This document shows positions 15,529 through 24,508 of a stretch of DNA of 64,000 nt, one piece after another. The notes below the pieces were generated by a model. The model was given only the letters and a program-made list of their open reading frames with translations, was not told where the DNA came from and did no database searches. Each line of letters opens with the position of its first letter. Position 1 is the stretch's first letter. Origin of the DNA: Manganibacter manganicus (GTDB taxonomy: Bacteria > Pseudomonadota > Alphaproteobacteria > Rhizobiales > Rhizobiaceae); the NCBI RefSeq assembly GCF_002075885.1, contig NZ_MDET01000059.1, forward strand, positions 62,001 to 126,000. Reading direction: 5' to 3'. Both the position numbers and the translations under genes were made by a program.

Positions 15529-18500
15529 TCAAGCCGCCGCGGTGCGGTCGGTGACCCCGACCAGCGTGTGACGATCGAGGAGTGTGGCAAGGATGGCTGA
15601 GCCGCTAGCTCCAGTGGGGATGAACAAGCGAAGCTTCCAGGAGATGATCTCGGAGATCAGGCCGAGGGCCTTGAGCCGGGAGACCATCGCATCTGTGAAG
15701 CCGATTAGCTCGACACGGTAGTCATTCATGACGCGGCTGCGCCGCAGGATCAGGCCATCGGCAAGCTGCAATCCGATCCGTCCATCAACCAGCCCGGCCC
15801 ATGCTTCATCCGGCGCCAACGTTGGCACATCGTCGAGCCCGAGATTGCGGAACATGGTTGCAACCTGTGTCGGCGCAATGTGACGGCCGATGATGCGTTC
15901 GCCGGCGTCAGTCTGGATGCGATAGACTCGACAGTCATGATCCGGCAGTCGCCGCCAGATCGGCAGGAGGAGCCCAGTGACGATGTGGAAGGTGCTGGTG
16001 GTGAATTCCGGAACGGCAGCGACTTCGGCCTGCCAGAGTTCGCAGAACAGTTTTCGCTCAGTCGGTCGCCAGTGGGTTTCTGCAAGGGCGTCGATGCCGA
16101 AACGCAGTTCGTCGGTCGGCCTGAGCAGACGCACGCGGTGCTCTATCGTGCCGTCATCGAGCATCAGGCTTGCTGTCGGAAGCTGTATTGCCGCGCGGCT
16201 CGACCGCGTATTTGCGAGAAAGAGTGATTGCGGTTCCGCGCGAGAAATCGCCAGTGCATCCCCCAGGCCGAGCGGGCGGATGCGGTCCTTGCGCGCGACG
16301 GTCAGCACATGCGACTGCGCGCCCGAAACCGGGTGCGTATAGACGATGCGCCGATCGGTGACGACGATGCTCTCGGCCGTGACCGTCTCCAGACCCTTGT
16401 CGTAATTGCCGGCGGCGATAGCGCCTTCGACCTTCGCCGTCATCAACTGCTCGAACACGTCGAACAACAGGTTCTGGGTTTCGATGCGCAGAGCAAGCAG
16501 GCGGTTGAGCCAGGTCGTGATCGGCGGTAGCTCTTCGCGCAGGCCGCCCTCGTCCGTAGTTAGCGACAGACCGGTGACGGCCTCGAAGGTGGTGAGCGAG
16601 CAACCTTCGATCTTGCCCTGATGCAGCAGATAGTAGAATTGGCGGAGCGCCGCCCGGGCATAGGGGCTTTCAAGATTGTCCTCGGACCGGAACAGCCCTG
16701 CCCCACCTGTCTGGCGCTGGCCGCGCGTGATCGCACCCAGCGTGTCGAGCCGCCGCGCAATGGTTGACAAGAAGCGCTTGCCCGCCTTCACGTTGGCGGC
16801 CATCGGCCGGAACAACGGCGGTTGTTTCTGATTTGTGCGGTGGGTCCGACCAAGCCCCTGAATGGCATTGTCGGCACGCCAGCCGGCCTCAAGCAGATAG
16901 TGCTTACGCAGCCTTTGGTTCTTCACGCCGAGATCGGCATGATACGATCGGCCGGTGCCGCCGGCATCGCTGAAGACGAGGACGCTTTTGTCGTCATCCA
17001 TGAAGCTCTGCGTCTCGGCGAGATTGGCCGACCCCGGGCGGTTTTCGACGGCGAGACGGTCGATGCCGTCACGGCCGGTCTTCTTCACGATACGGCGTGA
17101 GCGTCCTGTCACCTCGGCGACAGTGTCGGTGCCGAAATGATGGAAGATCTGGTCGAGGGCGCTGCCAACCGCAGGCAAGGAGGCGAGCCTTTCAATCATC
17201 TCGTCGCGCCGGCGCACAGCTTCCCGGCATTGGACGGGATTGCCATCCTCGTCATGCACGGGCCGTGAATAGACGTTGCCCTCGGCGTCCGAATACTCCT
17301 CGAAGAGTTGCGTCGGAAAGGAATGCATCAGATACCCGCCGACGTACTCGCGCGGAGTGACATCGACATGCAGATCTGACCACTCCTCGGTTGGGATCTC
17401 GGCCAGCCGGCGTTCCATCAGCGCCTCGCCGGTCGAGACAATCTGCACGACCGCCGAATGACCGTCGGCACGGTCCTGCTCGATCGCGCCGATCAGTGTC
17501 GGCGTCATCATCGAGGTGATCAGATGCAAGAAAAATCGCTGCTTGGTGCTCTCGAAGGCCGACCTTGCCGCCGACTTCGCGTTGCGGTTCAGCGTGCCGG
17601 TTTCACTGGTGATGTTGGCAGCTTCGAGCGCGGCGGTCAGGTTGTTGTGGATGACCTGGAACGCGTCGGCATAGGAATTGTAGATGCGGATCTGTTCCTC
17701 GGTCAGTTCATGCTCGAGCAGATCGTATTCGACACCGTCATAGGAGAGCGAGCGCGCCACATAGAGACCGAGCGATTTGAGGTCGCGGGCGAGCACCTCC
17801 ATCGCGGCGACACCGCCGTCTTCAATGGCCGCCACGAATTCGGCACGGTTGGCGAAGGGAAAATCCTCGCTGCCCCAGATGCCCAAACGTTGGGCATAGG
17901 CCAGATTCTCGACCGCGGTGGCGCCCGTCGCCGATACATAGACGATGCGGGCATCGGGCAGCGCATGCTGGAGCCGCAGACCAGCCTTGCCCTGCTGTGA
18001 CGGGGCGACGTCGCCACGGTCGCCTTTGCCGCCGGCTGCATTGGCCATGGCGTGCGCTTCGTCGAAGACGATGACGCCGTCGAAATCCTTCCCCACCCAA
18101 TCGATGATCTGGGCAATTCGGGATTTCTTGCCCTCGCGCTCCTGGGAGCGCAAGGTGGCATAGGTGGTGAAGAGGATGCCTTCGGCAAGGCGGATCGGTG
18201 TTCCCTGCCGATAGCGAGACAGCGGCTGGACGAGCAGTTTCTCCTGTCCCAGGGCCGACCAGTCGCGCTGGGCGTCCTCCAGCAGCTTGTCCGATTTCGA
18301 GATCCAGATGGCGCGCCGACGGCCCTGTAGCCAGTTGTCGAGGATGACACCGGCGACCTGTCGACCCTTGCCGCAGCCGGTTCCGTCGCCCAAAAACCAT
18401 CCACGACGGAACCGCATGGCGTTCTCGGCATCTTCCGGTGCGGCCGAAACAACATCGCAGGTTTCGTCCACCGTCCAGGCGCCGGCGAGGAGACCAGAAT

Positions 18501-19977
18501 GAGCCTCCCCGGCATAGATCACGCTTTCAATCTGGGCATCCGACAAAAAGCCCTGATCGATGACCTCATTAGGCAGGAGCGGGCGATATGACGGCTTGGG
18601 CGGCGCGACCGCCGCCATGGCCGCCGATTGCACGAGCGGCGTCGGATGTGGCCTGGCGCGTGGAATGTCGATCGACTGGAGCGCGTAGGGCTCGTAGATC
18701 GTGTCGGTGAGGTGGCCGCCCTCCTCCGGTATCCAGTCGCGCAGCTCATAGGCCAGCGGAACGGCAGGACTGCTGCTTGGAGCCACCGGTCGGCTGGGCG
18801 TGATCCGGGCAGCCGGACGGACGGCTTTCTCAGCAGACGCCGAGACGCCGATCGGTGCGGATCGCCCTGCGGATCGAGCTGCCATCTGCATGGCGGTATT
18901 GCGCAGGATACCCTTCGACAGGGTGCCGATCGAGTCCGGAAAGCCGCCCGGTGTGCGGGGCGACAGATCCGAGATCCAGGAGAGCAGCGTCTCGACGTTT
19001 GTGGCTTTGCCCGGCGACGCGACGAAGTCTGACGGATCTGCCGCTGGAATCTTGTCAATGATGGTCAGGCGGGTTTCAGCGGTGGTGCCGTGGCGTGCAT
19101 AGACGCGGCCGTCGATTGCCGCGGTGAAGACGACACTGCCCTGCTGCTGCAGTCGCTCGAAAGCAGACCGCCACTTGGGGTTTTCTGGCGACAGCCCGGT
19201 GCCGGTGATGGCGACAAGACGGCCGCCGGCACGTAGACGTGCGAATGCGGAGGAAAGGTGTCGCCATGCGGCATCGGCGACGTGGCCGTCGACATGGGCG
19301 CCGACCGTGAACGGCGGGTTCATCAGCACGACGGATGGCTCAATGGCGTGGTCGAGATGATCGTCGATATGGGCTGCGTCGTGCCGGGAGACCGGAGCGC
19401 GCGGAAAGAGCAGGCCGAGCAGGTCGGCGCGTGTTACCGCAAGCTCATTGAGCGCGAGCGAAGCCCGGGCGATCCCGGCATGGACGGCGAGCAGACCGGT
19501 GCCGGCCGAGGGTTCGAGAACGAGGTCCGATGAGGCGATCGCCGCGGCATGAGCGGTGACGAAGGCAAGCGGCAGCGGCGTCGATAGTTGCTGCATGGCC
19601 TGGCTCTCGGCGGAGCGCCGCGTGTGGGTGGGAAGAAGTTCGGCGATGCGTTTCATCATCGCGAGCGTCGCCTGCGACGAGGCTGACCGAGACTGGATCG
19701 CCCCTCCAAACCAGCGCAGGAACAGGACCTGGGCGGCTTCGAGCGCCTCATAGGCGTCCTTCCAGACCCAGAACCCCTGTGCGTCGGTGCCGCCGAAGCT
19801 CTCGGTCAAGACGATACGCAGGGCAGCGGTGGTGACAGGCTTGCCTTGTTCGAGGAAGGGCAGAAGCAGCATCGCCGCTTGGTGGATCGCCTGGGCGCTG
19901 TCGATGGGGGTGGATGCCGGCGCGGCGATGGGCGCAGCCGCGCGGGCGACGGCCGATGTGGTCGTGACAAGGTTCAT
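15529..19977 (-). CDS. methyltransferase-helicase fusion of the strawberry-notch type
   Basis: The 1482-residue protein fuses an adenine-type DNA methyltransferase to a superfamily 2 helicase. Methylase motifs are EPSAGTG near residue 150 and NPPF near 217. Helicase motifs are GDGTGCGKGRQ near 530, DEAH near 637, YVSATGA, and QGLGRTHRTNQ near 1038. The C-terminal part has the strawberry-notch layout. Phage P1 DarB, with the same two activities, protects incoming DNA from type I restriction, so an anti-restriction role is plausible. I chose ATG 19977 (MNLVTTTSAV) because a GAAGGACATCTCC leader precedes it. Confidence 0.9.
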   Translation of the reverse strand: MNLVTTTSAVARAAAPIAAPASTPIDSAQAIHQAAMLLLPFLEQGKPVTTAALRIVLTESFGGTDAQGFWVWKDAYEALEAAQVLFLRWFGGAIQSRSASSQATLAMMKRIAELLPTHTRRSAESQAMQQLSTPLPLAFVTAHAAAIASSDLVLEPSAGTGLLAVHAGIARASLALNELAVTRADLLGLLFPRAPVSRHDAAHIDDHLDHAIEPSVVLMNPPFTVGAHVDGHVADAAWRHLSSAFARLRAGGRLVAITGTGLSPENPKWRSAFERLQQQGSVVFTAAIDGRVYARHGTTAETRLTIIDKIPAADPSDFVASPGKATNVETLLSWISDLSPRTPGGFPDSIGTLSKGILRNTAMQMAARSAGRSAPIGVSASAEKAVRPAARITPSRPVAPSSSPAVPLAYELRDWIPEEGGHLTDTIYEPYALQSIDIPRARPHPTPLVQSAAMAAVAPPKPSYRPLLPNEVIDQGFLSDAQIESVIYAGEAHSGLLAGAWTVDETCDVVSAAPEDAENAMRFRRGWFLGDGTGCGKGRQVAGVILDNWLQGRRRAIWISKSDKLLEDAQRDWSALGQEKLLVQPLSRYRQGTPIRLAEGILFTTYATLRSQEREGKKSRIAQIIDWVGKDFDGVIVFDEAHAMANAAGGKGDRGDVAPSQQGKAGLRLQHALPDARIVYVSATGATAVENLAYAQRLGIWGSEDFPFANRAEFVAAIEDGGVAAMEVLARDLKSLGLYVARSLSYDGVEYDLLEHELTEEQIRIYNSYADAFQVIHNNLTAALEAANITSETGTLNRNAKSAARSAFESTKQRFFLHLITSMMTPTLIGAIEQDRADGHSAVVQIVSTGEALMERRLAEIPTEEWSDLHVDVTPREYVGGYLMHSFPTQLFEEYSDAEGNVYSRPVHDEDGNPVQCREAVRRRDEMIERLASLPAVGSALDQIFHHFGTDTVAEVTGRSRRIVKKTGRDGIDRLAVENRPGSANLAETQSFMDDDKSVLVFSDAGGTGRSYHADLGVKNQRLRKHYLLEAGWRADNAIQGLGRTHRTNQKQPPLFRPMAANVKAGKRFLSTIARRLDTLGAITRGQRQTGGAGLFRSEDNLESPYARAALRQFYYLLHQGKIEGCSLTTFEAVTGLSLTTDEGGLREELPPITTWLNRLLALRIETQNLLFDVFEQLMTAKVEGAIAAGNYDKGLETVTAESIVVTDRRIVYTHPVSGAQSHVLTVARKDRIRPLGLGDALAISRAEPQSLFLANTRSSRAAIQLPTASLMLDDGTIEHRVRLLRPTDELRFGIDALAETHWRPTERKLFCELWQAEVAAVPEFTTSTFHIVTGLLLPIWRRLPDHDCRVYRIQTDAGERIIGRHIAPTQVATMFRNLGLDDVPTLAPDEAWAGLVDGRIGLQLADGLILRRSRVMNDYRVELIGFTDAMVSRLKALGLISEIISWKLRLFIPTGASGSAILATLLDRHTLVGVTDRTAAA

Positions 19978-20111
19978 GGAGATGTCCTTCGTGGGAGAGA
20001 GTGTCCGCCCGCCAGCACTCCCTCTGCACCGGCCGGGCCGCACTCCTCCCGGCCCCGCTCTCCCTCCGGCGACATGGACGAAGATCCGACGAAGGACTCT
20101 TGGACAGGCCG

Positions 20112-20375
20112 TTACTTTTCGCCCGTCTCCGGCAGATCGGAGCGTGGGGGAACGTCCCGGCACGCGACGTCGATATGCAGCGTTCCCTCAGCGCCGATTG
20201 CCGAGTTCGAGGCATCGGCGAGGAGATCGTTGATCACGTTGGAAAGCGCTGGGATCACCACGGCAGGCGCGATCAAGGAAGCAGTCTCGGTGCTGACGAT
20301 CGAGAACCAGATGCTTCCGCCGTAACACCAGGTGGGGTTGACCGAAAATACAGCCGCCTGGAGCGCGGCGGGCAT
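20112..20375 (-). CDS. possible small protein, 87 aa
   Basis: From ATG 20375 the product reads MPAALQAAVFSVNPTWCYGG, then IWFSIVSTETASLIAPAVVI, with an acidic end. It is preceded by AGGACAGG. The codon pattern and the lack of any other gene in this gap support it, and it would be co-directional with its neighbours. I recognise no family; it could be a shadow frame. Confidence 0.45.
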   Translation of the reverse strand: MPAALQAAVFSVNPTWCYGGSIWFSIVSTETASLIAPAVVIPALSNVINDLLADASNSAIGAEGTLHIDVACRDVPPRSDLPETGEK

Positions 20376-20389
20376 TGGACCTGTCCTGG

Positions 20390-20782
20390 CTAGGAGCTGG
20401 CTTTGCCTGATTGGCGGTCGCATTCAGCGCGTACGATGGCGCGCGCGTCGGCGAAGGCGATCGGTGTCACCGTGCCGATGCCGGGAGCGGTGCATTCGAT
20501 CCGATACCAGCGAGCGTCACGCGCGACGAAATGCACAGCGTCGACATAATCGAGACCACGGCGGGCCGTGCTTGCCGCTTGGGCCGTATCGCGATCGCAC
20601 ACATTGCGATACGTGCAGAAATGCGTCCCGGAAGAACGTATCGCATACATAGCTTCATCGCCAAGTTCGAGCACACGGCAAATCTTGGCATCATGGACGG
20701 TGAGGTCAGTGACGTAGTCGACAAGATGTGGCAGGGCCACTTCCTCCAATTGCGGATAGATCGGGGCGGGAACCGAGGACAT
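20390..20782 (-). CDS. conserved protein of unknown function, 130 aa
   Basis: The product begins MSSVPAPIYPQLEEVALPHL, has a central segment with ICRVLELGDEAMYAIRS, and then GLDYVDAVHFVARDARWYRIECT, which looks like an alpha/beta domain. GGAGAAATCCC precedes the start. It belongs to a run of short minus-strand genes between the helicase and the PcfJ-like gene. No domain recognised. Confidence 0.7.
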   Translation of the reverse strand: MSSVPAPIYPQLEEVALPHLVDYVTDLTVHDAKICRVLELGDEAMYAIRSSGTHFCTYRNVCDRDTAQAASTARRGLDYVDAVHFVARDARWYRIECTAPGIGTVTPIAFADARAIVRAECDRQSGKASS

Positions 20783-20806
20783 GGGATTTCTCCTGAAGTT
20801 TGGGCG

Positions 20807-20932
20807 TCAGCCTTCGGGGTAAAGGCGGCCGGCGCGATCGGAAACCGCATGCCGGTTTTCATCGATCACTACGCCGAAGGGACCTTCGTAGATTCGCTGG
20901 AACGTGACGGCTGGATTGGGTTCATGGGTCAT
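20807..20932 (-). CDS. 41-residue microprotein coupled to the upstream gene
   Basis: The frame reads MTHEPNPAVTFQRIYEGPFG, then VVIDENRHAVSDRAGRLYP, then EG and a TGA. Its ATG overlaps the stop of the gene at 20929-21312 in an ATGA, the same coupling seen between other genes of this region. The sequence has a beta-hairpin-like, non-repetitive composition. It is too short for most gene finders. Function unknown. Confidence 0.65.
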   Translation of the reverse strand: MTHEPNPAVTFQRIYEGPFGVVIDENRHAVSDRAGRLYPEG

Positions 20933-21312
20933 GACGAAGTCCCGGATTCGTTGGTGGGCGTCTCCGGTGAGGTTGAGCAATTGGGCTTCTGTTGTTGTTC
21001 GAGCCAGGTGTTAAACTCGGCCTTCTGGCGAGCACGCGTTTGCCGGGCGACCTCCGGCAGCTTGCACGTCGGAACTTCGGCGAGCCGCTCGGCGGCGGCT
21101 TCGATGGAGCTGAGGTTGAGATAGCGCTGGAGATTGGCCGCGAGGCGGGCATTCTTGCGGGACCGTCGCAGGATGGCTGTCGCTACTTCATCACCATCAT
21201 AGTTCTCGAAGCAATTGTCGAAGGCGCGGGTCGGTCGGTGCCCGTAGGCAATGACCTTGGCGGCATAGTTGACGCGGCCGTGGAAATTCTCCGGATCGTT
21301 CAGGCGTGACAT
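20929..21312 (-). CDS. conserved plasmid protein of unknown function, 127 aa
   Basis: The product begins MSRLNDPENFHGRVNYAAKV and has a helical middle (EVATAILRRSRKNARLAANL, then LNLSSIEAAAERLAEVPTC) and a Gln/Ser/Thr-rich tail. GGAGAACACCC precedes the ATG at 21312. It overlaps the 41-residue gene downstream. No family recognised. Confidence 0.7.
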   Translation of the reverse strand: MSRLNDPENFHGRVNYAAKVIAYGHRPTRAFDNCFENYDGDEVATAILRRSRKNARLAANLQRYLNLSSIEAAAERLAEVPTCKLPEVARQTRARQKAEFNTWLEQQQKPNCSTSPETPTNESGTSS

Positions 21313-21360
21313 CGGGTGTTCTCCTTGGTTGAAAGGCCGCTTGCGCTGGTCCAGAAATGC

Positions 21361-21381
21361 AAAAGCCCGGCGAGGCCGGGC
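21361..21381 (-). terminator. hairpin terminator upstream of the 127-aa gene
   Basis: Arms GCCCGGC (21365-21371) and GCCGGGC (21375-21381). On the minus strand it is followed by TTTT, so it ends the transcript of the gene at 21424-21999. Confidence 0.65.
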
Positions 21382-21423
21382 ATCGAGCGACGGTTGGAAG
21401 GGGCTGAGGTATCGGCCGGATGG

Positions 21424-21999
21424 TCAAATCCGCTGATGGTTCGAGGACTGGTTGATCATGTCATCGAGCCAGTCGCCCGCGGCTCGTGCTCCCGGCGTGC
21501 CATCGACGCCATCGCGTAATTTCGCAGCGGTCTGGGCATGTATCGCGTTTCGGGCTGCCGCGGGAACTGCCAGGATGGCGTTCATGACCTCATGTGCCGC
21601 ATCTTTCGAGACGAAGTCGCCGATCGCGGCATGAGCGCTGGCGTCGATTCCGTAGAGCGACCAGAACGTGCGAAACTCCCCGCCGGCCGTCTGCGCGGCG
21701 GCGAGATCGGCGGCGTAGTCCTCCTCATCGGCATAGGAACAGATCCGCCGATCGCGTTCGATGCAAGGCCTCACCTCGTAGTATTCGAAGGCCAGCGCAG
21801 TTTGCATTGTCGGCGAAAGATGGTCGCGAAACGTTGTCTTCGCTTTCCGGGTATCCGGTTGCGCCCCCGCGCCGGAACTGAGACCTGTGCCGCTGTCCGT
21901 GCACAGATCGTCACCGCGGTTCCAGTGCTTCGACGGGCTTCCGGAGGTGTATGTCTTTTCGTTGAGGGCGATGGCGGCGATAGGGGCCTTGCTGGTCAT
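21424..21999 (-). CDS. conserved protein of unknown function, 191 aa
   Basis: ATG 21999 (MTSKAPIAAIALNEKTYTSG) is preceded by GGAAAGGATGCCATC. The first 70 residues are Ser/Thr/Gly-rich; the rest is helical (MQTALAFEYYEVRPCIERDR, then EEDYAADLAAAQTAGGEFR, then AHEVMNAILAVPAAARNAI). No transmembrane segments. No family recognised, though the start pattern recurs in rhizobial plasmid proteins. Confidence 0.65.
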   Translation of the reverse strand: MTSKAPIAAIALNEKTYTSGSPSKHWNRGDDLCTDSGTGLSSGAGAQPDTRKAKTTFRDHLSPTMQTALAFEYYEVRPCIERDRRICSYADEEDYAADLAAAQTAGGEFRTFWSLYGIDASAHAAIGDFVSKDAAHEVMNAILAVPAAARNAIHAQTAAKLRDGVDGTPGARAAGDWLDDMINQSSNHQRI

Positions 22000-22123
22000 G
22001 ATGGCATCCTTTCCAGGTTGGATTCGGGCACACGCTCGCGATCGCCGATGCATCGGCATGTGATGCAGCGTGGCATCTGATGTAGATTGACATGCGCTGT
22101 TGGTCCCGGCAGCAGCGAGGACG

Positions 22124-22558
22124 CTAGGGGCGATCGACGTCGTAGCGGGGATCGCAACCCGGGTCACCCGGGTGGCGGCCGTTTTCGTCGCAGACCATGA
22201 TCTGCAGAACGCTGTAGCGGTCGTGGCCAAGATATTCGTCGACCTGAACGGTGTAGCGTGCCTGGGCAAGTGGCCCGACTTTGCGGACCTTGAGCGGAAT
22301 AGACCATCCGATATCGATCATGCCAGTGGGCAACGGCTTGCCGGCCTCCCGCATCTTGGCACCGAGTTCGTTGAGCAGGCCTGCGGCGATGCGTGGCGGG
22401 AAGTCGCCGATCAACAGAAGCTCGGGCAGACCACGGTCGGCGTTGCCGATCGTGTAGGTGAAGCCGGGCTCGGCTCCATCGGCAAAGACCTGGAACAGGT
22501 CCTGACCGAAGGCATTGATGTTCTGCTTGACCTGTCTCATGCGACCTGGTGCGGTCAT
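22124..22558 (-). CDS. DUF4262 family protein
   Basis: The 144-residue product has the DUF4262 core: FTYTIGNADRGLPELLLIGD, then GLLNELGAKMREAG, then a C-terminal VDEYLGHDRYSVLQIMVCDE. The family is widespread and of unknown function. I chose ATG 22558 because AAGGAGGC lies at an ideal distance; the ATG at 22573 would place that ribosome site inside the gene. Confidence 0.82.
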   Translation of the reverse strand: MTAPGRMRQVKQNINAFGQDLFQVFADGAEPGFTYTIGNADRGLPELLLIGDFPPRIAAGLLNELGAKMREAGKPLPTGMIDIGWSIPLKVRKVGPLAQARYTVQVDEYLGHDRYSVLQIMVCDENGRHPGDPGCDPRYDVDRP

Positions 22559-22641
22559 GGGCGCCTCCTTCAAATACGGGATCTCCTCGACTTCATGTCG
22601 AGCCTGTGAAGGCGCGTTGCCGCCTAGCCGGCGGGAAGCGC

Positions 22642-23079
22642 CTATGTGATCAGAATGGTCCGGGGCGGTCGCCGATCGGCTGGCTGCATCCGGTCGATAA
22701 CGAAGACTTCATCCGAACTGGCCTCGAAAAGCTTCAGGATGCGGCCATCGACGGTGACGCACTCACTGATCCAGCGGTGGTCAATATCGCTGTATTTTGT
22801 TGCCCGGTTGGGCGGGACATAGACAATCATGAAGTGAGACAGGGTCTCACCGGCGGATGCCGCGTAGAAATATTCCTTCACCTCGATGACGACACCACCG
22901 GTGTTGTAAGAGGTCGCGACCGTGTCACCGGGACGAACAAGATCGGCCATGGTCGGCGTACCCAGCGGCGTGCGCCGGTATCGGTGGCGATCGGGGACGC
23001 CAAGACCGGCTGTATAGGTCGAATGCGCTTCGTAGGTTCGTTTCACCGGCGGTGTCGGTTGTTTACGATGGGTCCGCAT
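22642..23079 (-). CDS. conserved protein of unknown function, 145 aa
   Basis: The basic N-terminal 40 residues (MRTHRKQPTPPVKRTYEAHS) precede a beta-rich domain: LVRPGDTVATSYNTGGVVIE, then FMIVYVPPNRATKYSDIDH, then WISECVTVDGRILKLFE. The start overlaps the end of the DUF1419 gene by 17 bases, which suggests co-translation. No family recognised. Confidence 0.65.
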   Translation of the reverse strand: MRTHRKQPTPPVKRTYEAHSTYTAGLGVPDRHRYRRTPLGTPTMADLVRPGDTVATSYNTGGVVIEVKEYFYAASAGETLSHFMIVYVPPNRATKYSDIDHRWISECVTVDGRILKLFEASSDEVFVIDRMQPADRRPPRTILIT

Positions 23080-23695
23080 CCTTGCCTCCTCCCCTTGTGG
23101 TGCAACGCGCCCGGATTGCCGGTATACGGATGTTGATCTCGTCGTCCGAAAGGTCCTCGAGCAGCTTCAGGATCGTGCCACGGCCACCGCTGTCCACGAG
23201 GACGGCGCGTTTGCCATGGTGCTTGACGGGCCAGGCCTCGGGATTTGCCTCGCCGGCGATCGCCTTGAAGTCTGGATGGGTTGCGTTCCAGATCGTCTCA
23301 AGCTTTTCTTCCCGCGTCATGCTGTCGACCGCGCCTGTCTCGTGGGCGATGATGGCGGCTCGCATCACGTCGGGGCTGCGCTTGTCGGTCAGGTCACAGA
23401 AGCCGTGGAACCAGCGTTCACGGCCGCGGATTCTGATCGCGAAAAACACGCTGGTCACATATCCGGCCTTGTATTCCGACATGCCGAACATGCCCGTCCG
23501 CTGAAAGAGTGGCGGCAGGAGATTCAGCATGAAATGGTACTCAGCCGCGTCGATCTCGAACCACTCTCCCGAATAGGGGACGCCGGAAATCGGATCGAAA
23601 CCAGGGGTGTCTTTGTGCCGGTTGAACAGCTGGAACATCTGCTCGCGCGTGGCGACGCCGTCGAGCACCTTCCTGAAGGGTGGATGTAAGACCAT
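23063..23695 (-). CDS. DUF1419 family protein
   Basis: The 210-residue protein begins MVLHPPFRKVLDGVATREQM and FQLFNRHKDTPGFDPISGVP, the start typical of DUF1419 on Agrobacterium and Rhizobium plasmids. It continues with EWFEIDAAEYHFMLNLLPPL and ERWFHGFCDL. GGAGAACCCACC precedes the start. Function unknown. Confidence 0.8.
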   Translation of the reverse strand: MVLHPPFRKVLDGVATREQMFQLFNRHKDTPGFDPISGVPYSGEWFEIDAAEYHFMLNLLPPLFQRTGMFGMSEYKAGYVTSVFFAIRIRGRERWFHGFCDLTDKRSPDVMRAAIIAHETGAVDSMTREEKLETIWNATHPDFKAIAGEANPEAWPVKHHGKRAVLVDSGGRGTILKLLEDLSDDEINIRIPAIRARCTTRGGGKDADPS

Positions 23696-23806
23696 GGTGG
23701 GTTCTCCTGGACGCAGGTCGCCGGCGCGCGGTGTGATCCGCGGCGTGACAACGACATGTTGGTGTTGAGGGTGTGGGGCCGGCGATCAGACGGCGGATGC
23801 CAGCGG

Positions 23807-24469
23807 TCAGTCGAGACCCAGCTTGCGTGGCGATGTCGCCTGCAGCATCCAGCGCTCCGCTTTGATTCGCCTGAGGAATTCGCTGGCGGGCGGAACGCGG
23901 CCGAGAACCCCCTGCACGTGACGCTCGGCAACCACCCGCGTCGGCACCGCTTTGCCGTCGCCCAGCGCGATCATCGGGCCGAACCGGGCCTCGGCTTCGA
24001 AGATGCCGAAGGCATGGTGCCGAAACACAAGGTGCTCCGGCCCCGCCGACCAATTCCGGGTCTCAAGGAACCACGCATGCAGTCCGAGATAGGCGTCTAC
24101 AGTGCCGCCGAAGCGGGCAGAGCTCGCCTCGGCAAGCTCGGCGCTGTCCGGCTCTGCGGTTGGCAGCCAGTCCGGCATGTCGAAATCGATAAGCCAGACC
24201 GTCGCTTCAGGCGGATGCGTGCAATCTTCTTCAAGGTGCTGGATGCCGAGTTGCTCGGTCGAGACCTGCATGCCATCGCAGTTGAGGACGGAAGGCCCGA
24301 AGATCGCGACGGCCTCTCCGACCCCCTCGATGTGATGTCGAAGCGCCCTGTGCGTGAACCGGCAAAGTAGCGATTTGGAAGCGTCGAACCAGGCGTGGAA
24401 CTGGCAATAATCGCTCCAGCAACCGCCGTGAATTTTTGCAGACGAGCGCGCATGGTCGTACGGATGCAT
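23807..24469 (-). CDS. duplicated DUF6915-like protein
   Basis: The 220-residue protein contains two related halves. The first has HGGCWSDYCQFHAWFDASK, then RFTHRALRHHIEGVGEAVAI, then FG. The second has FGGTVDAYLGLHAWFLETR, then LVFRHHAFGIFEAEARFG. Both keep the H-W-F and F-RHH-G-EA-FG pattern of the small DUF6915 family. The duplication suggests a pseudo-dimer. GGAGGACCGTACG precedes the start. Function unknown; family name given from memory of the pattern. Confidence 0.7.
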   Translation of the reverse strand: MHPYDHARSSAKIHGGCWSDYCQFHAWFDASKSLLCRFTHRALRHHIEGVGEAVAIFGPSVLNCDGMQVSTEQLGIQHLEEDCTHPPEATVWLIDFDMPDWLPTAEPDSAELAEASSARFGGTVDAYLGLHAWFLETRNWSAGPEHLVFRHHAFGIFEAEARFGPMIALGDGKAVPTRVVAERHVQGVLGRVPPASEFLRRIKAERWMLQATSPRKLGLD

Positions 24470-24508
24470 CGTACGGTCCTCCTTCTTGGGATGGAATGGG
24501 GAACCCGG

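Noticed and set aside
14545..15600. 351-codon open frame on the plus strand
   Set aside because: Antisense to the Toprim gene, which has recognisable motifs.
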